Of a DNA stretch of 64,000 nt, positions 39,250-50,845 are shown one piece after another. The number at the start of each line of letters is the position of its first letter. The first letter of the stretch is position 1. This DNA is from Volvariella volvacea V23 (lineage: Eukaryota; Basidiomycota; Agaricomycetes; Agaricales; Pluteaceae), in the NCBI GenBank assembly GCA_000349905.1, contig KB722737.1, forward strand, positions 1,999,359-2,063,358, given 5' to 3'. The notes under the pieces are model-generated. The model worked only from the letters and a program-made list of their open reading frames with translations. It did not search any database and was not told the origin of the DNA. A program made the position numbers and the translations under genes.

Positions 39250-40112
39250 ATGTCCAGCTTTCCGGACTATTACCAACTCCTTAACATCCCAAGGACAGCT
39301 TCACAAGATGAAGTAAGACAAGCTTACAAGAGGGAATCGCTCAAGTTAGGATTTCATAATGTGGCATAACACCAAGTTGAATTTAATTCTCATAGCATTT
39401 AGGACACATCCAGATCGTCTTCTGAATGCCACACCGGATGAGAAGAGGAAAGCCACAGAGCGCTTCCAGGTATTGTTTGTCCTTGACTCATTCGAACGAG
39501 CTCACACCTCCCAGGCTATCGCGGACGCCTACCATATCCTGTCAGACCCTCCTCGCCGAAAGGAGTACGATCGACTCTACAATAGCTCCAAGCCAGAAAC
39601 GCGAACAACCAGTCCGGAAGCCTCATCCGGATTCTTCTCCCAGTTTGCTGGGATGTTCACTTCAAGCGGTGCCGCTGCCGGCGCTGATCAGACGAACAAT
39701 GACAGGACGACAAGGCCTAACGCAGAGGGAGTATTTGCAGATGTATTTGAAGAGGTTCGTATGGCGTTATGTTTATGTGAAGGATTCCAATTCATCAGTT
39801 CATGCAGATGTTGAGACCAGAGGTAGAGCGCCATGCGCCATGGTGGAGCTATGTCGGCACTGTCTGTGGTGGTGGCATGGGCTTCATTGTTGCGAATATA
39901 CCCGGAATGGTACTTGGTGCGTACGCAGGAAACAAACTGGGCGCCGTAAGGGACGCAAAAGGGAAGAGCGTTGCCCAAGTATTCAGTGAGCTTGGAGGGA
40001 CGCAGAAGGCAGAGGTATGTGCAATACGAAGCAGGCACTCTCCATGTGTTTGACCTCCTTTTAGATTCTGCGAGCACTAGCTGTCAAGGTTTTAGGAGCT
40101 GCTCTGACTTAG
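39250..40112 (+). CDS. J-domain (DnaJ) protein with C-terminal glycine zipper
   Basis: Hsp70 co-chaperone. MSSFPDYYQLLNIPRTASQ opens a J domain; the HPD tripeptide comes right after the first intron (KTHPDRLL), and AYHILSDPPRRKEYDRL closes it. A Ser/Gly-rich spacer with SGFFSQFAGMFTSSG follows. The C-terminus has VGTVCGGGMGFIVANIPGM and VLGAYAGNKLGAVRDA: Gly spaced in the manner of a membrane-inserting glycine zipper. Five exons; ends VLGAALT-stop. Type III (class C) by layout. The partner Hsp70 and membrane are unknown. Confidence 0.87.
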
Positions 40113-40410
40113 TGCAGAGGATATTTGTACACCATTGATTGGATGGACAATTGCCTTGAGATGTACATACAGAGACTGATTCGGAATGTAATCGGGAGTT
40201 TGAATTTCCAGGAGCAACACATAGGACATGCATGGCGGTCTTTGTGAGTCCGAGCCGTACAGATTAAATATTACAGGTTCTGCTGATGTCTAAGCAAGCA
40301 TACATAGTGCTGTGATGATAATTTTGTTGATTGGGCAGAATAGCGTATATGGTTATGAGAACGGGCTGTATTTGGGAATCTTGTAATGATGATGGGATAA
40401 ACCACTGTCG

Positions 40411-41482
40411 TCAACGCCATAGCTCTCCGACGTCGCACCCGTTAAGCAAGGACTTTTCTTCCAGCGCCCTCAAGTCGTGGTAATCGTTTAATCCACCTGC
40501 ACCGTTGGCGAGGGCAAGGGTCAAAGCATCAATGGTCTGATCGGACGAGGCTGTAGGGGGAGGTGCGCCGTCATGAGGAGGAAAGGGCTCAATTGGCGAG
40601 GATGACATGGGAGTAGGATACAGTGACGACCCTTCTGACTCTGTTTGTGCAGCGGTGAGAGTTGGCGACGGGATCTGGTAGGAAATGGGGGCTTGATTTG
40701 TGGAGGGGCCGTTGGTGGAGTGAAAGTGGTTATGAGATGGTGAGAGATTTGGGGACTCCTCGTTTGTTACATCTAGCATACTTTCATCCGTATGAATCGA
40801 CAGAGAGGAGCGTGGCGGCTCTGCGATAATCTCAAAATCATCCTCCGTATCACCGTCTTCAGAGGCAGTTTCTGCCTGATACCAGACTGACAGCGGCGCC
40901 TCTCCCCTCCTGCCGCGCCCCGCTCCGGATATGCTACGTTCATAATCGAGCATGCGTGTGTAAAATTTCTCCTCTCCCCTTGCGACACTTTCTTCGAGTT
41001 TCTTGAAGGCGTCCCAACGCAGTCGCTGAAGTTCCTCTACGGGTACCTCTCGAAGCGTCGGCTGACGGTGAAAGCGAGTCTTTCTTTTGGTGCTGGGGTA
41101 TAAATTAAACTCGTCTGATGTCGATGCTAGCTGCGGTCTTGTTGATATAGACTCGTGCAGAGTGTCTGGCGTCGAGAGGGTATAGACATGACTGTGGTCT
41201 CGAACAGTCTGTGCATCAATTCGTTAGGGCGAGATGTGCCCGTCATCATGCGTGGTGACATACACAATAGTCATAAAAGTCCTTTCTGCGACGCTTTTCC
41301 CGCCTCCAGATGTCAGCGTCCCAGAGTTGGGAGGACGGTGGCGAGAAATCGGTCGAATGCTGAGAATGAGACCTTTTAGATGCCACTTTTGAGGGACATT
41401 CTAATGAGTGGGCAGGAAGCGGGGAAGCAGTGGAAAGGGAATGAGACCTTCTCCTTCGAACTGGTGCACAAGCAGCAGCCAT
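40411..41482 (-). CDS. Conserved-looking protein of unknown function, disordered
   Basis: Two exons. Exon 1 begins MAAACAPVRRRRSHSLS and ends RREKRRRKDFYDYC; the intron has donor GTATGT and acceptor GCACAG at about 41210, joining to TVRDHSHVYTLSTPD. A charged helix (PVEELQRLRWDAFKKLEES) is followed by a long acidic, Ser/Pro-rich region and a final DALTLALANGAGGLNDY..LLNGCDVGELWR. An in-frame ATG at 41539 could add 19 residues; I prefer 41482 because the basic RRRR segment follows directly. The RRR/KRRRK clusters suggest nuclear location. I recognise no domain. Confidence 0.7.
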
Positions 41483-41699
41483 AGAGTGGAGCGGGAGCAA
41501 GAGGGTGGTGGTGGATGTGAGGGCGTTATCAGACCTCAAATGCCATCACTGGTTATTGGTGATGTAATCCCTTCAATCACTATTTATGGTCACCCATTCC
41601 TACTGCACCAGCATCATGCACGACTGTGGGTACTCATACCAAATAGCAACGCCCTGTGCAAACTAAATCACCATCAGATTTACCTCAGGACGTATTTGG

Positions 41700-44529
41700 T
41701 CATACTGGCTCGTCATCTTCTCCGCTGTGCTTTTCCCAATCGTTGTCCTCCCCGTCAAGCTATATCGCCGAGTTATCAGCTGACTGGTCACTGATGGGGT
41801 CCTCTTACGTGCGCGCTTACTCACCACCGCCAATAATCGCCCTCCTGCGTTCTTCAGTTGATCACGCACCTGAGCAGTGTCAATCTCGTTTGACTGATGG
41901 GTTATGAACCGTCTTAGTGCAGTTGTAAGGCCCTTCGTCCAGGGGGACTGCAGGAAGCATATGGCTTCAAGGAGTTGGCTTTCGGCCTTGTAATCTGTAC
42001 ATTTGCTACGCACCATACCGTTCCTGTGCCTTGACTAGGTGGACTAAACTGTCACAGACCAGTGGAAAGAGAGAAGTTTGAGGTGCCTCATCGCGGCCAT
42101 GAGCTCTGTCGGTCAAAATTCGTCCAAGAACTGAACGCAGGTAATCCCAGGCTTCCTGTAGGTATATCAAGGGTACCTCCAGATCACCTTTGCAAACGTA
42201 TCGTGCGAACCCAACTTTCAAGGGCGCGTCAACTCGGGCCAGTATCAGCAATGGGTTGGTGCCTTACCAACTACAGCAGGGTGAAACGACTTCTGATCGA
42301 TAACTATTTCCCAAATAGTCTCCGTGAGGGCAGGGGAGAGCTTAAATGGGAGCTGACAAGTTGAAAGGGCGTGCAGTATTGATGCAAGAAGTTCGTGAAA
42401 GAGGGGTGCCCTCGTATTACAGAAAGATAGATACTTCGTCACGGCGGTGGCAAATGATGCAAAAGTTCCTCCACTTATGCACTCGTGGCTCCTGGATACC
42501 CACAGGAGAGTAAGAAAGTGTAGCCACGTTTTGGCGGCAACAAGATCCACAATATTGGAAGACTTGGATAGCATCCTAATCTGCTCAATAGATACTTTTT
42601 GCTGGCAGAGGGGAATGCACACCTGCGAATTTCTACAATGTCTGGTTTAAGTCAGAGTAAGCAATGCACGGACAAGGGTTGAGCGCTTACTCTCATCGAT
42701 CCGGTTGCGATATCCGACAGACTTCTGTTCTTCCGCAAGTTGGAAGGAGTGACGAAGTGTCTCGGGTTTTGCGAGAGAAAGCACCCTCAGCATCAATTCT
42801 TTTGCTTTCGAGAATTTTATAGCGTAAATCATCATTCTCATTCTCATAACCTACCTTGAAGTCCTTCAAACGTGTTCGGCGTGTGGATAAATAACCTGAG
42901 ATAACATTCGTGCAATTTCACGACAATATTTTCGTGGTCGGCTAAGGAGGCTTGAAATTGTCGAATGAGTTGCATTGAGAACCAACAAGTCTTGCGAAGT
43001 AACTCAATCATTGGGGAGTTCTGTCCAACTGGAATCGAGGCCAGGTTGTCGAGTAATTTCTGAACATGTAGTTGTGTTGATATTTGCTGGTAGAAGGAAG
43101 CGACGAAATAAAGATACCACAAGAACATCCAAGCAATTTTGCAACCCAGCCACTCCATTGACACGAGCATGTGGATACTCGACATGAACAAGCCATGTTG
43201 CCGTCTATCGTGATATCATCGATACGAGTGTTATTAATTTTATTTTATCGTGAACTGCTTACCATCGATAATAGAAGGCCGATAGGTAGGACGACCTGAT
43301 CACCCCAAAAATCCCAACACCAAGGGATAGCCTTACCCCATTTTATTAATATCTTCTGTGGAAGGTCCAAAAATTCTGGGATAGACAGGATATTGGGTGG
43401 AGCTCCGAAGTTCAGGATTACTAAGTGGAGCATGTCCGATAAAAATTTAGGTCGGAAGGAGGTGCCAGGCTTTTCAAGTTCTCTGTCCAATTGCTGTTAT
43501 AGTGAGATGGGTGTTCTAATAACTGATTTGTCGATCACTTACGACAAATAGAGATATGAGTATGGAGATCGTCGTCCGTTCTGAAGGATTGTATGCACTT
43601 GAATCTGATTCGCGTACCAGCGCTTGTTCTATTGCCTCGCGCAAAAAGAACTTGGAGGTCTCACTTTGCCTACTTTATCACTCATCTCGGATCAAGAACG
43701 TTGGTTGTAATAATTACCTGAGGTGGTATTTAGAGCCTAGTTGGGGCCCAACAACTTGAACTGCAAACAAGAGGTATAGCGCCAATCTCCTGGAGGCAGG
43801 GGACAGATTTCCCGATTGCAGGAGCCGTATCATGAGATCCCAATCATCTGGAATCAATTTAGCAACAAATATGTCTCTCAGCGGCCCCTCACTCACCAGG
43901 CAACTGTGAGGCAGCTCTAATAGCGTCATTCTCTTTCCTCGACCGAATTCCTGGCCCAATATTCTGATCTTCAATAGGCAAGAAATCGTTCGCGGCTATG
44001 ATAGTCAGTTCCCCGATCTTGGTTAACATAACGTCAACCCAACAAAGAAACACTCTTTCAGCAGCTATATGCGGTTCATCGTCTCTTAAGTAGGCCCTGT
44101 ATTCCAACAGAGCCTTGAGAACACGAAGCTGGACTGGGGGAATATGTATGAAAATCTAGGGAAGCCTCTTGTACAGATGACCCCTCACCAAGCTCAATTA
44201 AAATACGAGATATTTGTTGACACTGCCAGTGTCCTAGCGGATCTGAAAGGAAGCCCAGGATGGGGGTAACAAGGACTAACATCTCGTCTGAGTTCGCTCC
44301 TTTTAAGTTACCCTACCTACTGTAAGTTTGCAAGTGACCAGTGGGATTGGGGACTCACTGCATCACATAACTTGTGAACAGCATCGTACACGATCTCAAA
44401 GGCAGGGGCAGTGCCTATGGCGACTGAGGTGAATATATGCGCATTATCGTGGGGAGTCTGCTGAGTATCCGGCACAATGGTACAGCTTCCGCCCTCTGAT
44501 TCGGTTTCACTGTCATAAGTTGGATCCAT
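41700..44529 (-). CDS. Large alpha-helical (HEAT/ARM-like) protein, unidentified
   Basis: Starts MDPTYDSETESEGGS (acidic), then helix after helix: MLVLVTPILGFLSDPLG, RILIELVQLRVLKALLEY, ALYLLFAVQVVGPQLG, LSDMLHLVILNFGAP, IYLQEAWDYLRSVLGRIL, LVCDSLVHLVKAQERYG, LLEAICFLQSPW. About ten exons. Junctions near 44105, 43970, 43690 and 42840 close well; those near 43250-43190 and 42690-42620 I could not close in frame. The last intron (GTGAGT to CGATATAG, branch CTGATAAC) gives an acidic end LDGEDNDWEKHSGEDDEPV; a further splice at CCA|GTATGA could extend it to about 41600. The N-terminal domain of SEN1 is one weak comparison, but no helicase domain follows. Function unknown. Confidence 0.6.
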
Positions 44530-44663
44530 GCTGGAGAGCTGGACTATGAAGCGAGCGATACAGGTGTTTGGTCCCACGCAGAGCTTCGAAGTGCGACGAT
44601 TGACCAATCTAAAAAGGAATGAAGACTGACAGCAATATCCCAAAGTAGTCTACAAAATGCCTG

Positions 44664-45628
44664 TCACAGGCCTTGTATATTTGACAAGAAATTCGTAATA
44701 TTGGACTTGCATGACAGTGGCTCACTTCTCTGAGAGAACACACCTTCAAACGCAGTCTCCGATTCCGCCGTCTAAGCACAAAAGTAACGCGAATTCGTTT
44801 TCAAGAAGCACCGTAGAAAGTAGGCTCTTACCGTTACATCGAAGAATTTGAGGTCCTGCCAACTCTCTTCCTCCTCAACCCTAATCTGCCTCAGCATATC
44901 TCGACGCACTGCCGACATCCCGCCAAGCGCCATCTGCGACTTCTCGTCCCCCTTCTTCGTCGCGGATACTTGAACTTGAACTTCTTTCGCCTCTTCAGTG
45001 GCGGTCTTTTTCTCCTTCTTTGCGGCTGGGGCAGGCGCTGGCTCGTCAGGATCAACTGGAACATCATCAGAATCAGAATCCGCTCCAGCTCCCCTCGTGC
45101 GGCGGGCTTTGCGGGACAAAACGTCGAGGTAAGTCATTGCAGGTCTAAATTGGTGTGTCTCGGTGATAGGATGCAAATGGAGTTGCCCTGGATTGAATTT
45201 AGCTCTCCACCAAGCGGACAGGGTTGGTAGGTTGACTTACCGTCTCGCATCACACCTAGCATATAACTACCTTGCTGAGGAACTTGTTCACTCTTCAGGC
45301 GCACCTCATTTAGCCTGGGATCGTCTTGGATCGTATTTTTCGGCACTTGATTCTTTTCACGGTCATCCTCCAGTTGCGCAGCACCCAGCTGTTTTGCGCG
45401 ATCTACGCTCCATACTTCTGGTCGGGGATCCGCAGGGACATGAATCTCTATTCGTCTGACTTCGGGTTTGACCCTTGCAGAGATGTGCTTTCCACTCGCG
45501 GCCGCAGCCGGTGGTGCTTGTAGTGGCCGAGATAACAACGGGAACTGGTATAGTTGGATATTAGGTTCTAGCTTGTTAGAAAAGTGTATGGGCAGCACGG
45601 CTAGGAGTTCGTCCTGTTCAGTTGTCAT
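44664..45628 (-). CDS. RPC37: DNA-directed RNA polymerase III subunit RPC5 (RPC37-like)
   Basis: Subunit of the Pol III dimer that acts in initiation and termination (RPC4/RPC5, TFIIF-like). MTTEQDELLAVLPIHFSNKL, IQLYQFPLLSRPL and RRIEIHVPADP form the typical N-terminal dimerisation domain. After an intron (G|GTAAGT..CCAG|GG) come LHLHPITETHQFRPAMTYLD, an acidic/Lys-rich spacer, and RVEEEESWQDLKFFDVT; the last exon gives ESETAFEGVFSQRSEPLSC and LSNIQGL-stop. Three exons. The 'HLHPI..QFRP..YLD' block is the family signature. It sits 134 bp upstream of the unidentified helical protein, same strand. Confidence 0.88.
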
Positions 45629-45890
45629 CTTATGATTCGAGTTGAGCCACCTTGCTCCCAGGGTCTAATGCGATCCAACAAAAGTAAACAAATTCGTAAT
45701 CAGCTCACGCATTGATAGAAAAAATGTGCGTTTTCGTATATGATACAGAGGGCGCGGCTATATTCTTTCATCAAGTCGTCCGTAAGAACTTTTATTTACA
45801 CCGCGAAAACAAATATATATACAAAAATAACTACAACGAAAGCTAAAAGGCATTTTGAACAGAACGAAGGAAAGCTTGTAGATTAACTGA
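45629..45890. other. AT-rich intergenic spacer
   Basis: 262 bp between the RPC5 start and the stop of the next minus gene, with an AT-rich tract (ATATATATACAAAAATAACTA) near 45812 that fits a 3' flank. No gene. Confidence 0.4.
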
Positions 45891-48142
45891 CTATTTTACA
45901 CTCGTGCGCCTGCGTCCATCCCGACGGGTTGTTGATTTTGTACGAATTGAGACTTCCGACATATCATCTTCAAATAACCAACTCTCAGGGAACACTGTGC
46001 CATCTGAACAATCGTGAGGCACTAACGGCGTTCCGCGTCCAGAAGTGGGGAAATCAGAGTCTATTGGAGCGGATGTGAGATTGCGTGCCGGTCTTGGGCG
46101 CATCAATGTTTTAAACGAGACCACTGGAGAGGGCGGTTGCACATCCGGCTGTGTTGCTGTTGCACTACTTTGACCCTCGTCCGTCTTCCAAGTATCTGCG
46201 AATGGATTGGATAGCTCATCCATGGAACGAGGCCTGTACGAGGGGTGTGAACGGAAACGCAATGAACTCGGATTTGATGGAGGTCGTCTTCGGCTGTAGG
46301 GCTCTATCACTCCGGCACGAGTCAATGCGTCACAAGTAGCCGGGTGCTGCAATAACGCGTCCCGCTCGTGCCGGTGAACCACCCTACTGAAGCTATGTAT
46401 TGTCAAAATTGAGATTATACCCCCTGTCCATCATGCGTCGGTAATGGGGAAATTGACATAGATATTGCCTCTTACAATTTGAGGCAATCCACCCAGACAC
46501 AGTTAAGCCATTATTGACATTGAGTCCGACAATGGCCAGGACTGCGACCACAACGCACGTCCCAGTCATGACTGTAGTGTACAGCAACTATACCCACTTA
46601 GGTCAAAACTTCTGTGCATTATTGGTGGGAATAGGCCTCACCTCATCTCTCATAGCCGCACGGAACAATGCCATTCGCGGTATCAATTTACTGAATCGAC
46701 TGAATGTAGAAGGTACGGGGGAACTACGTCCCCCAACGGGTAGTGGTGGGACCGGTGATGACCGGATTATGGGACTTTGTATTTCTTCAGGAGGACCCGT
46801 AGATATCCTGACTGCAGAGGCTCGTGGGAGAGCGACAAATGATTCCTCACTGAGATGGGACATACGGCGCCGCGCCATTTTCTTTAATTTGGCGGGCTGA
46901 GATCCCATGGGGAGCGCGTCAACAACGCGAGTAAATAGTGCTGAAATTCCCCCAGCCTTTCCGTTGAATTGTGGCTGTGAGCCAAACTTTTCTGTAGCAC
47001 CAGAAGCCACATGATCCCACCAACCTCGCCTTTCTGTGTTGCTTTCGGTAGTCGGATATGCCTGCAAATTTGGCAGATCCTCCATCGAAAGATGAATTGA
47101 CATCCGCCCACGCACAGCCGCGGATCCCCTTGACTTGTAGCAGGCATACAAAACTAGCAATAAGTTAATCCATGGGTCAAGGGAGAAAAGGAGCATAGTT
47201 ACAGCATAGACAGATGAACAGCGATTCAGCGAACTGTATCGTGACGTATATCCGAGTGAGGTTCAAGTCGGTCGTTCGAATACAGCTGCCTGTATAACAC
47301 AAATCAATAAGGGCATGCGCGCAACTGACCTACCCATTTGACCTACCAGAAAGTCTACGCGCACCACGCGTAGCGATGACATCCATTGCAACTACTGCAC
47401 TGGAGCCAAGTTGAAACAGAACAAGCAGAATGACAACGATACGGGAATTGTTTAAACATTTGTAGGCTTTGATTCCAAGTATCCCGGATATCTAGTGGCC
47501 CGATGGGTCAGTCATAACCACAACAAGAAAAATTAGCACCTACGAGTATCGCTAATGACGTATTGGCGGCAATACAAGATAGCATGATAACACTACACTC
47601 ATTAGTGCTGTCACTCAAGGGTAGGATATAATGACTTACGCTGTGCAGGACACTGTACTGTCGAAATATGATAGGATAGTCGGAATGAGCCCAAGCGGTG
47701 CGAGGAGCTGGGAGATGATCAAGAGCTGGAAGAGGATCTTGTTCTTTACTTTGCACCGTCGAAAATAGTCGACAGCGATGAAGATATTCCGGACGAAAAG
47801 CATCGTCAGCATCCCAGTTACCAAGAGACTAATATTGGCATCCCGGAGGTCGGACAGGAAGGCAGGGGTGACCAGAGAGGCATCGTTGAGGGGGAAAAAA
47901 GTTGGCTGGAAGGAGTGGATTGGAGTAGAAGGATAGTAGAGGCTATAGTCCTGTATGTAGAGGGTGGTAGAGAGCTGGATGACGACCTGGTTCGGAGGAC
48001 AGCAAGGGGTATCGCGAGGAAGTAGATTGTGTTGGACACTAGAAAGGAGAGTGGTTGCGGTTGGAGAAACATCGGTGGTCCTGGAAGGAAGAGGGCGGGG
48101 GTGCCATGTCGCAGTGGAAACAGTCGATGTTTCCTGAGTCAT
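45891..48142 (-). CDS. Seven-transmembrane protein with extracellular-type N-terminus and long tail, unknown
   Basis: N-terminal region of about 100 Ser/Thr/Pro-rich residues (MTQETSTVSTATWHPRP) with CCPP, then seven hydrophobic segments: ISLLVTGMLTMLFVRNI, ILFQLLIISQLLAPLGL, VIMLSCIAANTSLAILI, RIVVILLVLFQLGSSAV, IQFAESLFICLCCFLY, VVVAVLAIVGLNV and WGIISILTIHSF. Between TM5 and TM6 lies a long Ser/Pro loop (about 160 aa, with KLKKMARRRMSHLSEES), and a C-terminal tail ends RRDGRRRTSVK. Seven or eight exons, all GT-AG; the last junction is AAT T|GTAAGA to GGACAG|GG. A large third cytoplasmic-type loop is GPCR-like. No named family recognised, and no obvious similarity to the other 7-TM protein. 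Confidence 0.8.
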
Positions 48143-48618
48143 GGAGGACTGCGACGAGGAGCAGAGGGAGAGGGTGGGTATTGGGCAGAGGTAAGAAAGT
48201 CAGAGACCTCTCCGGGAGGCTGTCATTCCAGTTGCGGGGTATTGGCGGACCAAGTTGTTGGAAAGGCAATGTCTGACAGCCGGAAATCTTGGTACACACT
48301 TTTGAGAACCTCGTCGCTTTCCAGTCCCCTCCCACGCAGATCGGCCCCCAGCGTTTCTGCATCTTCTTTCTCCTTTCGACCCTTCTCTCCCTTTAGTGCA
48401 TTTTCTAGCCCCATTGTTGGCAGGGCAAGCGCCGCTGACCATGTACCTTCTCCCATGTACTTTAATTCTCGGCTATATCCATCATCCCATAAGCAGGCAC
48501 CTCTGATTCCTCCATTTGCCAATATTCTTCTCCCCCACGCTCTCACCCGTTCGTGCCAACACAATACACTTTCTACCTATACGCCAACCCTTTCGACCCC
48601 CTAAACCAACCTAATCGG
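48143..48618. promoter_or_regulatory. Divergent intergenic region, 7-TM protein / FAP7
   Basis: 476 bp between the two starts. A long plus frame (48029-48604) crosses it but is antisense to coding sequence at one end and low-complexity Ser/Pro at the other. No gene supported. Confidence 0.4.
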
Positions 48619-49272
48619 ATGCCCCCACAAGCCGATTCAAGGCGCGGGCCTGTCATCGTTATTACAGGGACACCTGGAACTGGGAAGTCGACGCATGCTC
48701 AGCTTCTGGTTGACGAGTCTCCAATCCCTTTAAAGCACATCAACATCAGCGAACTTGTCAAGGAAAAAGGCTTCTACGAAGAATACGACGAGGAATGGCA
48801 ATCATACATCGTTGATGAAGATAAGGTGCGGCAACATTTGGTACGGAAATGGAACGCTCCTCAACACCACAAGCAGCTGCTTGATGAACTCGAACCGTTG
48901 ACTGAGGAGGGGGGTGTCATACTGGACTGGCATACCTGCGAAGCCTTCCCCGAGCGCTGGCCAGATCTAGTCGTGGTACTGCGATGCAATCATACATTGC
49001 TGTGGGAAAGATTGGAAAAGCGGTAAGCCACTGCCCTGAAGGTTTGGTCACCCCGGTTTCTTAATATTGGCAACCTCCGAAAAAGCCATTACCCTCTCAA
49101 AAAAATTCAGGAGAATAATGAGGCAGAAATTATGCAGGTAGTATTAGAGGAAGCCAAGGCATCATATCCGCCAGAAATCGTCGTTGAACTATCGAGTGAT
49201 CAGGCCGAGGACTTGCAAAGCAATGTGGCTCGGATGGTAGAATGGATTAACAACTGGATGCGTGAACACTAG
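48619..49272 (+). CDS. FAP7: Adenylate kinase isoenzyme 6 / FAP7, 40S maturation ATPase
   Basis: Nuclear/cytosolic P-loop NTPase needed for final 18S rRNA processing; also has adenylate kinase activity. The start at 48619 (MPPQADSRRGPVIVITG) puts the P-loop GTPGTGKS near the N-terminus as in the family; an upstream in-frame ATG at 48553 would add an unsupported leader. HINISELVKEKGFYEEYDEE, LDELEPLTEEGGVILDWHTCE and FPERWPDLVVVLR are FAP7/AK6 motifs. After one intron the protein ends with HYPLKKIQENNEAEIMQVV, EAKASYPPEIVVEL and MVEWINNW. Usual family length. Confidence 0.94.
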
Positions 49273-49557
49273 ACGCGTAATCTCGTCGAGTATCAGAAAA
49301 TTTAGGGTACGCCAGTAGGCTACATAGTGTGCCCAGATCCTGTGATCGTCAGCCGGAGATAGCAGGATTAGTAACTACTACCAAAATTCCGCTAAACTTT
49401 AGAAGTGGAAGCACGGATTTCCCGGCGAAAGCCGTAAATGAAGGATTAGTGATTTAAATCGGTGTCCTGCATGTTGGTTGTCGTGGAAATAAGATCCAAG
49501 CACTCTACAGGCGTAGATATTCTGACGAAGATCCTGTGCACAAGTGTGTAGCAACCC

Positions 49558-50667
49558 TCACAATGATGCGAGTACCATTCCTAAGAGCCAAGTGCTCCAA
49601 CACCAGCTGCTGAGGTCGGTCGCAGGCCACTTTGGAGATGCGTTGACAGGAAGAAAACCTGAAAAGTCCTCCCCTTCCGGGTTGTTCGTCGATGATGTCG
49701 GGTCCCTGCATGACACCGGATGTTTAGCAACCAAGCAAGCTTTCCCGTGTATGGCAGAAAACTCACGCAGTTGTCAAAGGGTTTTGCCCATCGGCCAGAG
49801 TTGTGGTCACTGTTGCTACTGATACAAGGACGGTCGCTGTTGGATTGGAGTTAACTGCTGAGGGAAAGCTGCCTAGTTCGCCAGTGGGCACTGGGACGTC
49901 TGATTGCAGGAAAAATGGCCGACCAAATGGTGCAGCAGGCTGGGGTTGTGCTTGCAGTGGATTGAGAATATCGCCACAATTACCACTCGGATTATTGCTG
50001 ACAATAGATATAGGGATAGCAGTTATGGTGAAAAAGCTATCATTATCTATATGTGCACTCTCGTAGAAGGTCAACTGCAAACCAAGATATTCATCAAAGT
50101 TAGCTACGCAGGGCAAAAATGTAAATAATAGTCTGGACGCACGTTGTACAGTCCGGTTAGAATGCACGATGGCATATCCCAATTCAGGTGCCTGACGGAT
50201 CCCGACTCGTCCGTCAACAACCCGGGACCAACAGAAACTGTTGCATTAATGCTGGTCTGTGACGAGACGAGGAATATATGGAGTCTGTCATAGCGAGTTG
50301 GTAGCCCCGATCCAGGTATTATCGCCGGAAACGGCAATTTTCCATTCCCTGATACCTTTGTCAGAGTTTCAATGAAAGTCCTTCACCTGAGTACGATAGG
50401 GCATCACCGACCTCGATGGAGATGGGTAATGTTGAAGTGGAGGTAAAGGCACTGACAACCGGATTGGAACAAGACGTTATGACACGCGAGACACATAACG
50501 CACGAGTTGGGGGCAGGGGCGTTGATAATAGACAACCCATCCGTGAAGAGTTGGCCATTGACGTTGACTTGTGCTAGGGTGCACTTGAAACACGACGAGG
50601 CAATAAGGAAGATGTTAAGCAGGAGTGTGAGGGTTGCAGACGAGTGGACCTGCACTCGCGATTGCAT
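49558..50667 (-). CDS. Secreted or membrane-anchored protein, unknown
   Basis: MQSRVQVHSSATLTLLLNIF then LIASSCFKCTLAQ: a signal peptide. Exons: start to ..APAPNS; SAFTSTSTLPISIEVGDALSYS; GNGKLPFPAIIPGSG..LTGLYN; LTFYESAHIDNDSFFTI..NPLTTA; and a last exon DPTSSTNNPEGEDF ending in STWLLGMVLASL, a short hydrophobic end compatible with a GPI signal. The intron TCA G|GTGAAG to TATCAG is needed to keep DALSYSGNGKLP in frame. The mature part is beta-strand-like with Thr/Ser-rich C-terminal third. Divergent from cyclin H (178 bp). No family recognised. Confidence 0.72.
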
Positions 50668-50845
50668 GACTGTGGGGAAACGTTCCAGACGCAGGAAACG
50701 AATTCAAAAACGGTGGCTGATGAAAACAGGGGAATACTCCAGCCCATCCAGTAGCAAGCCATCTTGCAATTATTAACGTCAGGGCTGGTGCAGAGCCATT
50801 ACCCAGCCACGTGGTCTCTCTCGTCTTCTGACTGTAACTAGGAGC

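Noticed and set aside
46393..46450. A fourth GC-AG intron (AG|GCAATA) in the second 7-TM gene
   Set aside because: A standard GT-AG junction (T|GTAAGA to GGACAG|GG) keeps the frame and adds a good last TM segment.
48029..48604. Plus-strand frame of 191 codons
   Set aside because: Half antisense to 7-TM coding sequence, half low-complexity promoter DNA; no homology seen and FAP7 starts in its own frame at 48619.
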